Assembly: GCA_043810355.1 (NCBI GenBank)
Contig: JBDROB010000010.1
Span: forward strand, 1 to 14,964
From: JAZDHV01 sp043810355
GTDB lineage: Archaea > Nanobdellota > Nanobdellia > Woesearchaeales > JAGVYU01
Reading direction: 5' to 3'
DNA: 14,964 nt
Both the position numbers and the translations under genes were made by a program. Every line of letters begins with the position of its first letter. The stretch's first letter is position 1. Positions 1 to 6,173 of this stretch are shown in pieces. The notes under the pieces are model-generated. The model was not told the origin of the DNA, ran no database searches, and was given only the letters and a program-made list of their open reading frames with translations.

Positions 1-2
1 AG

Positions 3-86
3 AGTGGGAGCAAGGTTCAGGTTAGCGCAGCTAAAGTAGAGGGCAAGGAGTTCATTATTATTGAGAAGTTTCCGCTAAAAGAGTAA
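3..86 (+). CDS. C-terminal end of an unidentified protein (partial)
   Basis: An open frame enters from the left edge and runs 27 codons to a TAA at 84-86. The two other forward frames hit stops within about 40 bases. The visible tail is hydrophilic with an alternating Val/Ile pattern (GKEFIIIEKF), which would suit a final beta-strand. The next gene has its own promoter about 30 bases further on, so this one ends a separate transcription unit. Too little is visible to name a family; that it is coding at all is inferred from the open frame and composition. Confidence 0.5.
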   Translation, partial: SGSKVQVSAAKVEGKEFIIIEKFPLKE

Positions 87-118
87 CCATTCAGTAACTA
101 CTTTGAAATGACAAATAA

Positions 119-134
119 CCGAAAGGTTTATAAA
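119..134 (+). promoter_or_regulatory. BRE/TATA promoter of the putative DGR target gene
   Basis: A purine-rich BRE-like stretch (CCGAAAGG) is followed directly by TTTATAAA at 127-134, a near-ideal archaeal TATA box. Transcription should start near 157, giving a leader of about 28 bases that carries a Shine-Dalgarno site. Most other genes in the window appear leaderless, so this gene is built differently. Confidence 0.7.
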
Positions 135-171
135 CCATTGCCTATCTACTCTCTCTAAAATAATATGCTTT

Positions 172-177
172 GGAGGT
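172..177 (+). promoter_or_regulatory. Shine-Dalgarno site GGAGGT that decides the start at 185
   Basis: GGAGGT lies 7 bases before the ATG at 185. The frame stays open to an upstream TTG at 170, but that TTG overlaps the Shine-Dalgarno site itself and cannot use it. The ATG at 185 is therefore the start. Confidence 0.8.
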
Positions 178-184
178 AATCACT

Positions 185-1213
185 ATGTCAAATGAAGATT
201 TTACTGTAACATTGCTTGAGGATCCTAGAGTTGAGGGTACTGCATTTCCTAGATCAGGAAATGAAGGTTTAGTTAAGTCTATCGCAGCTGTCCCAGAAGG
301 CAAGGCAAGGCCTGCTTCTACACATATTACAATGGCAAGGATACTTACTCCTAGCAATGATGGATTGTGGAGATGGTTTGATGTCAATGGAGAGCTTGCT
401 CATGTTACAGCAAGCAAAGATTATGATGTCGCTAAGAGTGGAGAGACTCCTTATGTTTTGGTTGTTAATGGCCAGACATTTTCTCATGATCCTGATGCTA
501 TGCTTAAGTATGTTCAGGGCAAAGGAGAGCTAGATGGAAGAAAAAAAGTTGGATTAGTTGATCGTAGCGTTCCATTATCCACTGCTTATGCTGACAGAGT
601 TCTTGGCGAGAGAGTTGTCTGGGCTGTTAAGGATGGAAAGATTCAGGAAACACAAGTTCCAATCTTTACAGTTGCTCAGTATAATGAGGCTCAAAGAGAT
701 ATTGAGTTTCTGCGGCAGAATCCTACATTCATTGCAGTTCTGACTGAAGAACAGGCTCAGCAATACAGGCACAATGAATCTCTTAGGTTAAGGGAAGGAG
801 GGGTTTATTCTCCTGATGAAAGATTAGTGCAGCATGTTCCTAGCCATATGCAGGCTGGCACTAAAGATGTTTGGGAAAGCTTGCTTAGGGTTGCAGCTAA
901 TGATAGAAATTATGATACTTTTTATGCTGGATTGCCTAATTTGGCTAAAGATTCGGGCCGTGTGGCCTTCGCCGACAGCGACTATTTCGGTTTCAACTTC
1001 GTCAGTACTGACTTCGATGGCTGCTTCGTCGGGGTAGCGCCGGAGGCGCTTGACGCGCTCGTAAAAACATTCATCGATCTGAGTGAGCCATCAATGAGAC
1101 TTCAAAGAGATATTGTTCAGGCTGTTAGAGGAATGCCAATCGGTTCAGATGCAGCATACATGCAACAACAGCTCACTGAGGTAATTGGCAGGTATGGAAT
1201 CCAGAATAAATAG
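185..1213 (+). CDS. Putative DGR target protein with an internal variable region
   Basis: This encodes 342 residues with no signal peptide or membrane segment, so it is probably cytoplasmic. I do not recognise the N-terminal domain (about residues 1-255). Residues 257-292 come from a GC-rich island whose near-copy lies in noncoding DNA at 1397-1477. The copies differ almost only at codon positions 1 and 2, as expected of a variable repeat rewritten by a diversity-generating retroelement. The variable residues include F262, D264-F268, N271, V273-T275, F277, D278 and F281, set in a fixed framework of Gly, Phe and Cys. Many DGR targets carry the variable repeat at the very C-terminus in a C-type lectin fold; here about 50 residues follow it, and I cannot confirm that fold. 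In the island 28 of 36 codons end in G or C, against mostly A/T-ending codons elsewhere in the gene. An alternative is an ordinary gene with a horizontally acquired patch. Gene: near certain; target role: likely. Confidence 0.85.
   Translation: MSNEDFTVTLLEDPRVEGTAFPRSGNEGLVKSIAAVPEGKARPASTHITMARILTPSNDGLWRWFDVNGELAHVTASKDYDVAKSGETPYVLVVNGQTFSHDPDAMLKYVQGKGELDGRKKVGLVDRSVPLSTAYADRVLGERVVWAVKDGKIQETQVPIFTVAQYNEAQRDIEFLRQNPTFIAVLTEEQAQQYRHNESLRLREGGVYSPDERLVQHVPSHMQAGTKDVWESLLRVAANDRNYDTFYAGLPNLAKDSGRVAFADSDYFGFNFVSTDFDGCFVGVAPEALDALVKTFIDLSEPSMRLQRDIVQAVRGMPIGSDAAYMQQQLTEVIGRYGIQNK
953..1063 (+). other. Candidate variable repeat (VR) of a diversity-generating retroelement
   Basis: This GC-rich island lies inside the 185-1213 gene. 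Bases 956-1036 align without gaps to 1397-1477, with 65 of 81 identical. Of the 16 differences, 11 are at codon position 1, 4 at position 2 and 1 at position 3. Ten of the 16 fall where the other copy has A. Read in the opposite direction there is no adenine bias, which gives the pair a polarity from template (1397) to recipient (956). Homology fades after 1036, in the part carrying a GC-rich hairpin. Confidence 0.7.
1036..1050 (+). other. GC-rich hairpin at the 3' end of the VR
   Basis: AGCGCC (1036-1041) is the perfect reverse complement of GGCGCT (1045-1050) around a GGA loop. In the Bordetella phage DGR a GC-rich hairpin just downstream of the VR promotes target recognition. The position here matches, but the stem is shorter (6 bp) and the loop has 3 rather than 4 bases. 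Confidence 0.45.
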
Positions 1214-1240
1214 TTTTTTATATCAATTCTTTTTTTTATA
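1212..1240 (+). terminator. T-rich terminator after the DGR target gene
   Basis: Immediately after the stop codon come a T6 run and then a T8 run (1231-1238) without a strong hairpin in front. This resembles the U-tract termination of archaea. Confidence 0.5.
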
Positions 1241-1250
1241 TTTCTTGTCC

Positions 1251-1396
1251 TGGCTAGAGCATCCCTATTGGTGGATGCAATGGAGTAGCTGGACTACACG
1301 CTCTTTCACTATGGCAGCTTGCTGCTATAAAATACAACCACGACAGCTAATGCCTGAAGTGGTGGTGACAGAATAAAGTGAAAGGGCTACTCTCGG
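1251..1396 (+). ncRNA. Hairpin-rich noncoding stretch leading into the template repeat
   Basis: No convincing gene lies here, but several complementary segments nest cleanly. AGAGC (1256-1260) pairs with GCTCT (1300-1304), enclosing ATCC/GGAT (1261-1264 with 1273-1276) and GTAG/CTAC (1285-1288 with 1294-1297). Alternatively, GCATCC (1259-1264) pairs with GGATGC (1273-1278). CTTTCACT (1303-1310) is the perfect complement of AGTGAAAG (1377-1384), enclosing GCAG/CTGC (1314-1317 with 1322-1325) and ACCAC/GTGGT (1337-1341 with 1359-1363). The 8-bp arm closes just before the template-like repeat. DGR template RNAs need structured flanking sequence, so this may be part of that RNA. Structure was judged by eye only, and no promoter is obvious. 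Confidence 0.4.
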
Positions 1397-1490
1397 GGCC
1401 GTGTGGCCATCGCCAACAACAACAATATCGGTTTCTACTTCTTCAATTCTGACATCCTTGGCTGCTCCGTCGGAATAGTCAGCTACCTTG
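1391..1490 (+). repeat. Candidate template repeat (TR) of a diversity-generating retroelement
   Basis: This is a noncoding near-copy of the variable island. In the frame of the gene copy, a stop at 1379-1381 precedes it and no start codon leads in, so it is not a gene. It contains four AAY codons in a row (1415-1426). For 25 codons (1397-1471) no third position is A, although the neighbourhood is A-rich. Adenines are thus placed where their mutation changes amino acids but cannot create stop codons, a hallmark of DGR templates. Ten of 18 adenines differ from the VR, against 6 of 63 other bases. Those six non-A differences are more than a freshly used template would show. It may be a degenerate template, or a second, orphaned VR copied from a template elsewhere. 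The 3' end is probably cut by the adjacent insertion sequence. Confidence 0.65.
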
Positions 1491-1521
1491 CTGGGACACC
1501 TTACTTTCTCATATTTTTATG

Positions 1522-2481
1522 CAGGGGGTGGTTGGAGGATAACCACAATGGCATTGAAGTACCCTAACAAGATTAAAAAGAAAGGATATTGGAAGGCATA
1601 TGAAAAAAGCAGAATTAATGATTATTGGGTTTTATGGAATGAAATTTGCAATATAATCCCCAAGGTTAAGCACAAACTTGAAAGAAGGGGCAGAAAGCCA
1701 AAGATTGAGTTGTTTCACTTGTATAGGCTTAATGTTTTCTGCTCGTGCACTAACCTGACTTTGAGGGAGATTGAAGGCTTAATGCCCTGGCTTGTCAAGA
1801 AAAGGCTGGATCATTGTAATCTTAGCAGATGGTTCTCAAAGTTGGATGAGAAGATCATTGATGATTCTATTGCTAAGTTGAATGAGATTATGACTAGTAA
1901 GGATAAGGTTGAGTATATTGCTGACAGCTCTCCTTTCACATTAAGCTTTTATAGGAGAATTATTAGCGGTGGAAAGGCTTTGTTTGAGCTTGTTACTTGG
2001 AAGCTTCACGCCATTCTTGCTTACTTGCCTGCACTCAGCTTGCTTAGTGTTGTTTGTGTTTGCGCAACTCATGGCGACTGCCATGATAGCCCACCATTCA
2101 GAGAAGTGCTGCTCCCAAAAGCAATCCTGAGAAAAGGAGAAAGGCTTCATGCAGACAAGGCTTATTGGGCAAGAGACAACATTAACCTATTAAGAATGAA
2201 GGGAATTAAGCCCAACATTGTTCCAAGAAAAGGCAGATGTTCAGGGCTTGTCTTATACAAAGCAATCAAGGAATATGATGATAAAGCAAGAAAAAGAAAC
2301 AGAGGCCTTATTGAAGGCTTTTTCGGAGGAATAACAACAAGACAAAACATGAAATGCAGATACAAAAACCATCAAAGCAAAGTAATCTTCGTTCACTCAA
2401 TAAGCCTTGCACAACAAATCAAAACATACCTAAGATACAAAATAATAAAAATCATTAGCTTAATTTCGCACCAACCCCGTG
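1522..2481 (+). mobile_element. IS5-like insertion sequence (boundaries tentative)
   Basis: The element is defined by its DDE transposase gene. Possible ends are CAGGGGGTGGTTGG (from 1522) and, read inward on the other strand, CACGGGGTTGGTGC (from 2481). These are imperfect inverted repeats needing one gap, flanked on both sides by ATG (1519-1521 and 2482-2484), a possible 3-bp target duplication. With these ends the transposase frame would run off the element. It sits right after the DGR template-like repeat and is followed directly by a second insertion sequence. Confidence 0.5.
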
Positions 2482-2507
2482 ATGCAGTATCTCCGATTAG
2501 AAATTAA
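1548..2507 (+). CDS. IS5-type DDE transposase
   Basis: This encodes a 319-residue transposase that would cut and rejoin the element's ends. The start is the ATG at 1548, preceded by GGAGG at 1534-1538 (9-base spacing); an upstream ATG at 1488 is in frame but lies inside the DGR repeat. The catalytic triad is visible: D126 (YIADSSPF), D203 (LHADKAYW) and E256 (NRGLIEGFFGG), with the spacing and R-x(3)-E environment of the IS5/IS4-like DDE_Tnp_1 fold. The N-terminal basic region (residues 1-60, KKK and RRGRKPK patches) is probably DNA binding. The last residues (about DAVSPIRN) and the stop codon come from the terminal repeat of the neighbouring element at 2485. The C-terminus has therefore been altered by that insertion, although the catalytic core is complete. 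Activity is uncertain. Confidence 0.85.
   Translation: MALKYPNKIKKKGYWKAYEKSRINDYWVLWNEICNIIPKVKHKLERRGRKPKIELFHLYRLNVFCSCTNLTLREIEGLMPWLVKKRLDHCNLSRWFSKLDEKIIDDSIAKLNEIMTSKDKVEYIADSSPFTLSFYRRIISGGKALFELVTWKLHAILAYLPALSLLSVVCVCATHGDCHDSPPFREVLLPKAILRKGERLHADKAYWARDNINLLRMKGIKPNIVPRKGRCSGLVLYKAIKEYDDKARKRNRGLIEGFFGGITTRQNMKCRYKNHQSKVIFVHSISLAQQIKTYLRYKIIKIISLISHQPRDAVSPIRN
2485..2498 (+). repeat. Left terminal inverted repeat of the second IS
   Basis: CAGTATCTCCGATT is exactly complementary to 3743-3756. The flanking bases do not match, so the repeat is 14 bp. It lies inside the last codons of the upstream transposase frame. Confidence 0.85.
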
Positions 2508-2543
2508 CTCCTCCTAAATGCTCAGAAAAAAGCAAATAGGAGA

Positions 2544-2578
2544 AGCTATGGTTTAATTTTGCTAATAAAACCATGGCT
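2544..2578 (+). promoter_or_regulatory. Hairpin covering the transposase start codon
   Basis: AGCTATGGTTT (2544-2554) pairs with AAACCATGGCT (2568-2578) over 11 positions (one G-U wobble) around a 13-base loop. The ATG at 2573 lies within the stem. The only good Shine-Dalgarno site (AGGAG, 2538-2542) is 30 bases from that ATG but 5 bases from an ATG at 2548, which opens a two-codon frame (ATG GTT TAA). The arrangement would suppress translation of transposase from long transcripts, as fold-back leaders do in several bacterial insertion sequences. The regulatory role is inferred. Confidence 0.5.
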
Positions 2579-3586
2579 AATATAATATCTTATCTTCAAA
2601 AATGTTTCGATTCTGAAACAAGAATCTTGTCTTTGGACAAGATTAGTTATTCTTTGGTTAAGGTTGCTAAGTGTAATAGTTATGTTGAAACTTTAGGTAG
2701 TAGTGCTGATAGTCTTCATCAGTGGATTAAGAATTGTTATGAGGAAGATTTTAAGCGCGCTTTTGAGTTACAGGTGAAAAAAGCTGTTAAGCGTTTGGGT
2801 GTTAGTTTTGCCAAGCTTGCTTTTGACATTACGAATGAGCCTTTTTATGGTCGGACTAGGAACTTACATGTGTTTAATACTGCTGGCGATAAGAAGTATG
2901 ATGGTGAGTTTAAGTTCCTAACAGCATGTTTGATCACTCGTAATAAACAAATTCCTATTATGGGTGTTCCTCTTATTGTTGGTGAGGGTAGTGGGGTGAA
3001 AGGAACTATTGAATTATTGGAGTATTGTCAAACCTTATTCAAAAGAATAAGGTTTGCTGTGTTTGACAGAGGATTTTATGTTGCAGAATTGATTGATTAT
3101 TTAGAATCTAAAAAGATTAAGTATCTTATGCTTGTGCCAAAAATGAAAGGCAAAATCACAAGTTATTATGAACAAACAACAGAATTAGGCATTTTCAGGC
3201 ATGAAATGAAATATTCAAAAAAGAAAAGTTGTTGGAAACCAAACACAAACATTGTGATTTGTAAAGGAATTGGAACAGATAAAAATGGCAAATTACTGGA
3301 CTGGATATTCGCAACAAACATTAAATTCAAGACAAGGGTTGAATACGTATGGCATTATAAAAGAAGATGGCAGATAGAAACCAATTACAGAGTAGAAGAC
3401 GAAGCACACATCAAAAGCAAAAGCACAAGTTACATGATAAGATACTTCTACTTCCTAATCAGCTTACTATTACACTTATTATGGATTGTCAACAAGAACA
3501 TAGCATACTACGTCCAATTCAAAAAATACTTAGACATAATAGAGCATAAACTGCTCTACAACTACTTAGAACTAGACCAAATGTGA
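2573..3586 (+). CDS. DDE transposase of the second IS (IS4/ISH3-like)
   Basis: This encodes 337 residues. The catalytic residues are D85 (AFDITNEPFYG), D165 (VFDRGFY) and E269 in YKRRWQIET, an arrangement of the YREK-like signature typical of IS4-type transposases and their archaeal relatives such as ISH3. The insertion of about 100 residues between the second Asp and the Glu is rich in beta-forming segments, as usual in this group. The C-terminal 50 residues are hydrophobic and aromatic (FLISLLLHLLWIV), part of the core fold rather than a membrane anchor. The ATG at 2573 is the only start in frame after a TAG at 2537. The gene is intact, so the element may still be active. The subfamily assignment is tentative. 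Confidence 0.88.
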   Translation: MANIISYLQKCFDSETRILSLDKISYSLVKVAKCNSYVETLGSSADSLHQWIKNCYEEDFKRAFELQVKKAVKRLGVSFAKLAFDITNEPFYGRTRNLHVFNTAGDKKYDGEFKFLTACLITRNKQIPIMGVPLIVGEGSGVKGTIELLEYCQTLFKRIRFAVFDRGFYVAELIDYLESKKIKYLMLVPKMKGKITSYYEQTTELGIFRHEMKYSKKKSCWKPNTNIVICKGIGTDKNGKLLDWIFATNIKFKTRVEYVWHYKRRWQIETNYRVEDEAHIKSKSTSYMIRYFYFLISLLLHLLWIVNKNIAYYVQFKKYLDIIEHKLLYNYLELDQM

Positions 3587-3589
3587 GAA

Positions 3590-3608
3590 AAACCATAGCG
3601 ACAGCTAT
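3590..3608 (+). repeat. Subterminal repeat and hairpin after the transposase stop
   Basis: AAACCATAGC (3590-3599) is the exact reverse complement of GCTATGGTTT at 2545-2554, upstream of the gene. It overlaps a local hairpin ATAGC-GACA-GCTAT (3595-3608) starting nine bases after the stop codon. It may act in termination, or as an internal transposase binding site paired with the left copy. The rest of the element's right arm, to 3742, is A-rich and shows nothing else. Confidence 0.5.
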
Positions 3609-3742
3609 CAAACAATAGCACAAATAGTAATGGGGGAGGGGAAAAAAGAATATAGAAAAAACACCAGACCCACCACTAAACAACAAAACAACACCTTAAT
3701 TTTTCTCAAAACCAAAGAATCCCAAGTTATAACCACACATAC

Positions 3743-3756
3743 AATCGGAGATACTG
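3743..3756 (-). repeat. Right terminal inverted repeat of the second IS
   Basis: AATCGGAGATACTG is the exact reverse complement of 2485-2498. A promoter for the next gene begins only about 15 bases beyond it. Confidence 0.85.
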
Positions 3757-3770
3757 GTGTTACCATTACA

Positions 3771-3778
3771 TTTATAAA
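3771..3778 (+). promoter_or_regulatory. TATA box of the 3801 gene
   Basis: TTTATAAA is centred about 27 bases before the ATG at 3801. The transcript should start at or next to the start codon, giving a leaderless mRNA. Confidence 0.6.
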
Positions 3779-3800
3779 TCAGATATAATTCTCTTGATGT

Positions 3801-4310
3801 ATGAAAGTATGCAGTTATTCAGGGATTTGTTCCAGCAATCCTAATCAGAGCTATAGCATTTCTCCTGCTCTTTCACAGGCTTCATATTCCCATGATTCCA
3901 GCCCAATATCATTTGGTTATTCTGGGCCACAATCTCAGGATTTAGGATACACTCCTATGATTCAGGATTCATCAGGATATTCTGCATTGCCTTCCCAGCT
4001 TGATTATCATATCACTGAAGCTCTTAAAGAGCTTGATTTAAATCAAGGGAATCTTCCTGCTGTCAGGGAAGAAGATTCACCGATCAAAGTGGTTCCTTCT
4101 GATATGCAAATTATTTCACCAAAACAAGAGACTGCTCCTGAGCAATGGAATTCCTCTGACCATAATATTTCACCTGAGCAGATGATGGAACTGATGAAAC
4201 CTGAGAATCAGATGAACCTTCCTCAAGGAATGAGACCTAAAAAGATAACTCAGATAGAAGAAAAGATCATCATCCAAAGAAGAGTAAGAAGTGTTGAGTT
4301 TTCTGATTAG
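3801..4310 (+). CDS. Low-complexity Ser/Gln/Pro-rich protein of unknown function
   Basis: This encodes 169 residues that I do not recognise. Residues 1-70 are rich in Ser, Tyr, Gln, Pro and Gly with loose SQ/SY/GYS repeats, suggesting a disordered region. The middle contains a possible short helix (YHITEALKELDLN, about residues 69-81). The C-terminus is charged with a basic patch (about residues 145-165), possibly for nucleic acid or partner binding. There is no signal peptide, although two cysteines lie near the N-terminus (C4 and C10). The start is supported by a TATA box at leaderless distance. The stop lies 2 bases from the stop of the convergent hydrolase gene. The gene begins just beyond the insertion sequence; whether anything was lost upstream cannot be told. 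Confidence 0.7.
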   Translation: MKVCSYSGICSSNPNQSYSISPALSQASYSHDSSPISFGYSGPQSQDLGYTPMIQDSSGYSALPSQLDYHITEALKELDLNQGNLPAVREEDSPIKVVPSDMQIISPKQETAPEQWNSSDHNISPEQMMELMKPENQMNLPQGMRPKKITQIEEKIIIQRRVRSVEFSD

Positions 4311-4312
4311 AT

Positions 4313-6061
4313 TTACTTTTTATTAAAAAAATTTCTCCACATAATAAATCCAATTACTAATGTTATTATCATTGAAATAAGAATCAAAGGTAATATTTTT
4401 CTCTGGTTGGGACTAAACAAAGCACAATCAACGGGGCAATTAAATTTGTCTTCATCTCCACTGCAGATATTGTCACCACAATTGCATATGATTGTATCAA
4501 CTTTCTGATCTGATTTTTTACCTATAACCAAGTAGCGTGTATCAGGAGAACACTCTTCTATATCAAATTTATAATATATGTTATTGCCAAAAAACTTTTC
4601 TTTTGTCTTTGAGATTTCAGATGATATGATTTCTCCAATAATCTGTCTTGATAATGGGTGGTCAACAAGTTCCATATGAGTCATATTTACTTCCCAATAA
4701 TTTTCACACATATCATTAACATATTCTCCACCTATATTTTGAGCGCTTTGAGTAGATACGACTCCATCAAATTTGATTGAAGGATCAATACTTTTTGAGA
4801 TTAGGCTTATGATTCCTTCTGTATATCTTCCAGTGCCAGCTATTGCATAGTATTCAATTCTTTTTATTCTTGGTATGATCCTTCCTTTTGTAAGGTCATC
4901 AATAAATTTAGTGTTTATCTTGAATATTTCATGTCCAGGCATTGATTTTTCCACAAGGGTGGAAAATAGATATTCATAAGCCTCTGCAACAACACTGCCT
5001 TCATTAGGAGTGGCTATTAAAATCAATTTCTCGACCTTATTTATATATGAATAATCTGATTTATCAGCATCATAAAGAGCTTGTTGCGCAATCAACCCAC
5101 CCATACTGTGTGCAACAATGAATATCCTATCATAATTGTCCAGATTTTTTTCAATTACCTCAGATAGATCTTTGGCAATCTCATCTATGTATCTTGTTGA
5201 TGAATAAGTGAATGTCCAGACTTGAAATGGCTGTCTTGTTTGTTTAATATCCCTAATCAGATGATTAAAAGGTTTCTTTGTTGTAGCCAGGCCATGGATT
5301 AATATAATTGCATCTCTTGAAGGTTCTGAAGGTTTATATTTATTTTCAAATGTAGGATTATTTTCTGGTATAGAGTTCTGGTTAGGATTTAAGGCTTCGC
5401 TCAAGTTCTTGAAAAAATCACCATAGAATTCAGACCCTCCGCTATTGACAAAGTCCTGGAAAGATGTTATGTTAATTTCTATCTCCTCTGTTTTGAGTCC
5501 TATATACTCAGGCTTAAGCTCCTCTGTCTCTTTGGTCTTATTGATTGTCAATTCACCATATTTTGTCACTATTGTCTTTTCAATTATCTTCAGATAGCAT
5601 TCATCACCCTCACATTTCAGAATCTTTACATCTTTGTAATCTATTGGAACATTTATTATGAGCTGAATTGGATCCTGGCATTCAAAATTAAATGGGTCAT
5701 TGATTAAGTCATAGCCTTCTGGAGGGCTAATCCCTTTTATGATCCTGATGTCATTGGTCTCCCTTGTTTCATACATATTTATTTTTCCCTCTCCAGTTTC
5801 TATAGAGACTCCATCATCATACTGTCGATTGCAGCAATTTCCTGTTTCAAGACAGCATTCCTCTGGTGTTATCAAACCAAGTTCTTCAAGCTTTGTGAAG
5901 CAAGTCCCACCTTGCTCTGCATAATCACAGGCAGAAGTTTGAATTTCCCCTACAGCTCTGCCTGATATTGCATTAAATTCACCCATATTATACATAAAAA
6001 GAAATAATGCTAAAAAAAGAAATAGAATCATAATCAGATATATCTTCTTTTTTTGTTGCAT
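4313..6061 (-). CDS. Membrane-anchored alpha/beta hydrolase (lipase/esterase type) with Cys-rich modules
   Basis: This encodes 582 residues. An N-terminal hydrophobic segment (about 7-25) serves as signal or anchor and a C-terminal segment (about 556-575), followed by a basic tail, is a second anchor, so the body is probably outside the cell. Residues 45-77 form a six-cysteine module (C45, C54, C69, C70, C76, C77) shared in exact spacing with two neighbouring proteins. Residues about 250-480 are an alpha/beta hydrolase of the PGAP1/lipase type: oxyanion HG (256-257), nucleophile S319 in AHSMGG, probable acid D432 and probable base H462. Residues about 526-546 form a second Cys cluster (CNCGDNIC...CPVDC) of a type seen in archaeal surface proteins. 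The likely substrate is an acyl ester, but this is not determined. The promoter is at leaderless distance. Hydrolase fold: confident; substrate: unknown. Confidence 0.88.
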   Translation of the reverse strand: MQQKKKIYLIMILFLFLALFLFMYNMGEFNAISGRAVGEIQTSACDYAEQGGTCFTKLEELGLITPEECCLETGNCCNRQYDDGVSIETGEGKINMYETRETNDIRIIKGISPPEGYDLINDPFNFECQDPIQLIINVPIDYKDVKILKCEGDECYLKIIEKTIVTKYGELTINKTKETEELKPEYIGLKTEEIEINITSFQDFVNSGGSEFYGDFFKNLSEALNPNQNSIPENNPTFENKYKPSEPSRDAIILIHGLATTKKPFNHLIRDIKQTRQPFQVWTFTYSSTRYIDEIAKDLSEVIEKNLDNYDRIFIVAHSMGGLIAQQALYDADKSDYSYINKVEKLILIATPNEGSVVAEAYEYLFSTLVEKSMPGHEIFKINTKFIDDLTKGRIIPRIKRIEYYAIAGTGRYTEGIISLISKSIDPSIKFDGVVSTQSAQNIGGEYVNDMCENYWEVNMTHMELVDHPLSRQIIGEIISSEISKTKEKFFGNNIYYKFDIEECSPDTRYLVIGKKSDQKVDTIICNCGDNICSGDEDKFNCPVDCALFSPNQRKILPLILISMIITLVIGFIMWRNFFNKK

Positions 6062-6082
6062 GAGTGCATTCTGAATTTATGC

Positions 6083-6100
6083 ATATATTAATATTTCGGA
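6083..6100 (-). promoter_or_regulatory. BRE/TATA promoter of the hydrolase gene
   Basis: On the minus strand TCCGAAA (BRE-like) is followed by ATTAATATAT, centred 27 bases before the ATG at 6061. The predicted transcript is leaderless. Confidence 0.6.
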
Positions 6101-6173
6101 AAGGATTGTTGAATGTAAATTATTGAAATGAAAAAATAATAATTGGAAAGAACATTACCATTAAAAATATTTA

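Larger units (their letters stand above)
2485..3756 (+). mobile_element. Second insertion sequence, 1272 bp, with 14-bp perfect terminal inverted repeats
   Basis: The ends are CAGTATCTCCGATT (2485-2498) and its exact reverse complement (3743-3756), enclosing one transposase gene. No convincing target-site duplication is visible: the left flank ends GTGATG and the right flank begins GTGTTA. It has inserted into or directly after the 3' end of the IS5-like transposase, so it is the later arrival. A second, internal 10-bp inverted repeat (2545-2554 with 3590-3599) brackets the coding region. Confidence 0.85.

Noticed and set aside
1251..1330. tRNA-like fold in the gap before the template repeat
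   Set aside because: There is no T-loop GTTC motif, no 7-bp acceptor stem and no recognisable anticodon arm.
1185..1376. 63-codon frame spanning the end of the DGR target and the gap after it (Trp-rich segment)
   Set aside because: Its start lies inside the DGR target gene and it crosses the T-rich terminator. The same bases form complementary stems, so RNA structure explains them better. A remnant gene cannot be fully excluded.
3632..3641. GGGGGAGGGG as a Shine-Dalgarno site or G-quadruplex
   Set aside because: No open frame follows at a usable distance and there are only two G runs, too few for a quadruplex.
1522..3756. Composite transposon made of the two insertion sequences
   Set aside because: The two transposases belong to different families and the elements abut rather than flank cargo. 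A second IS inserted beside the first explains the layout.
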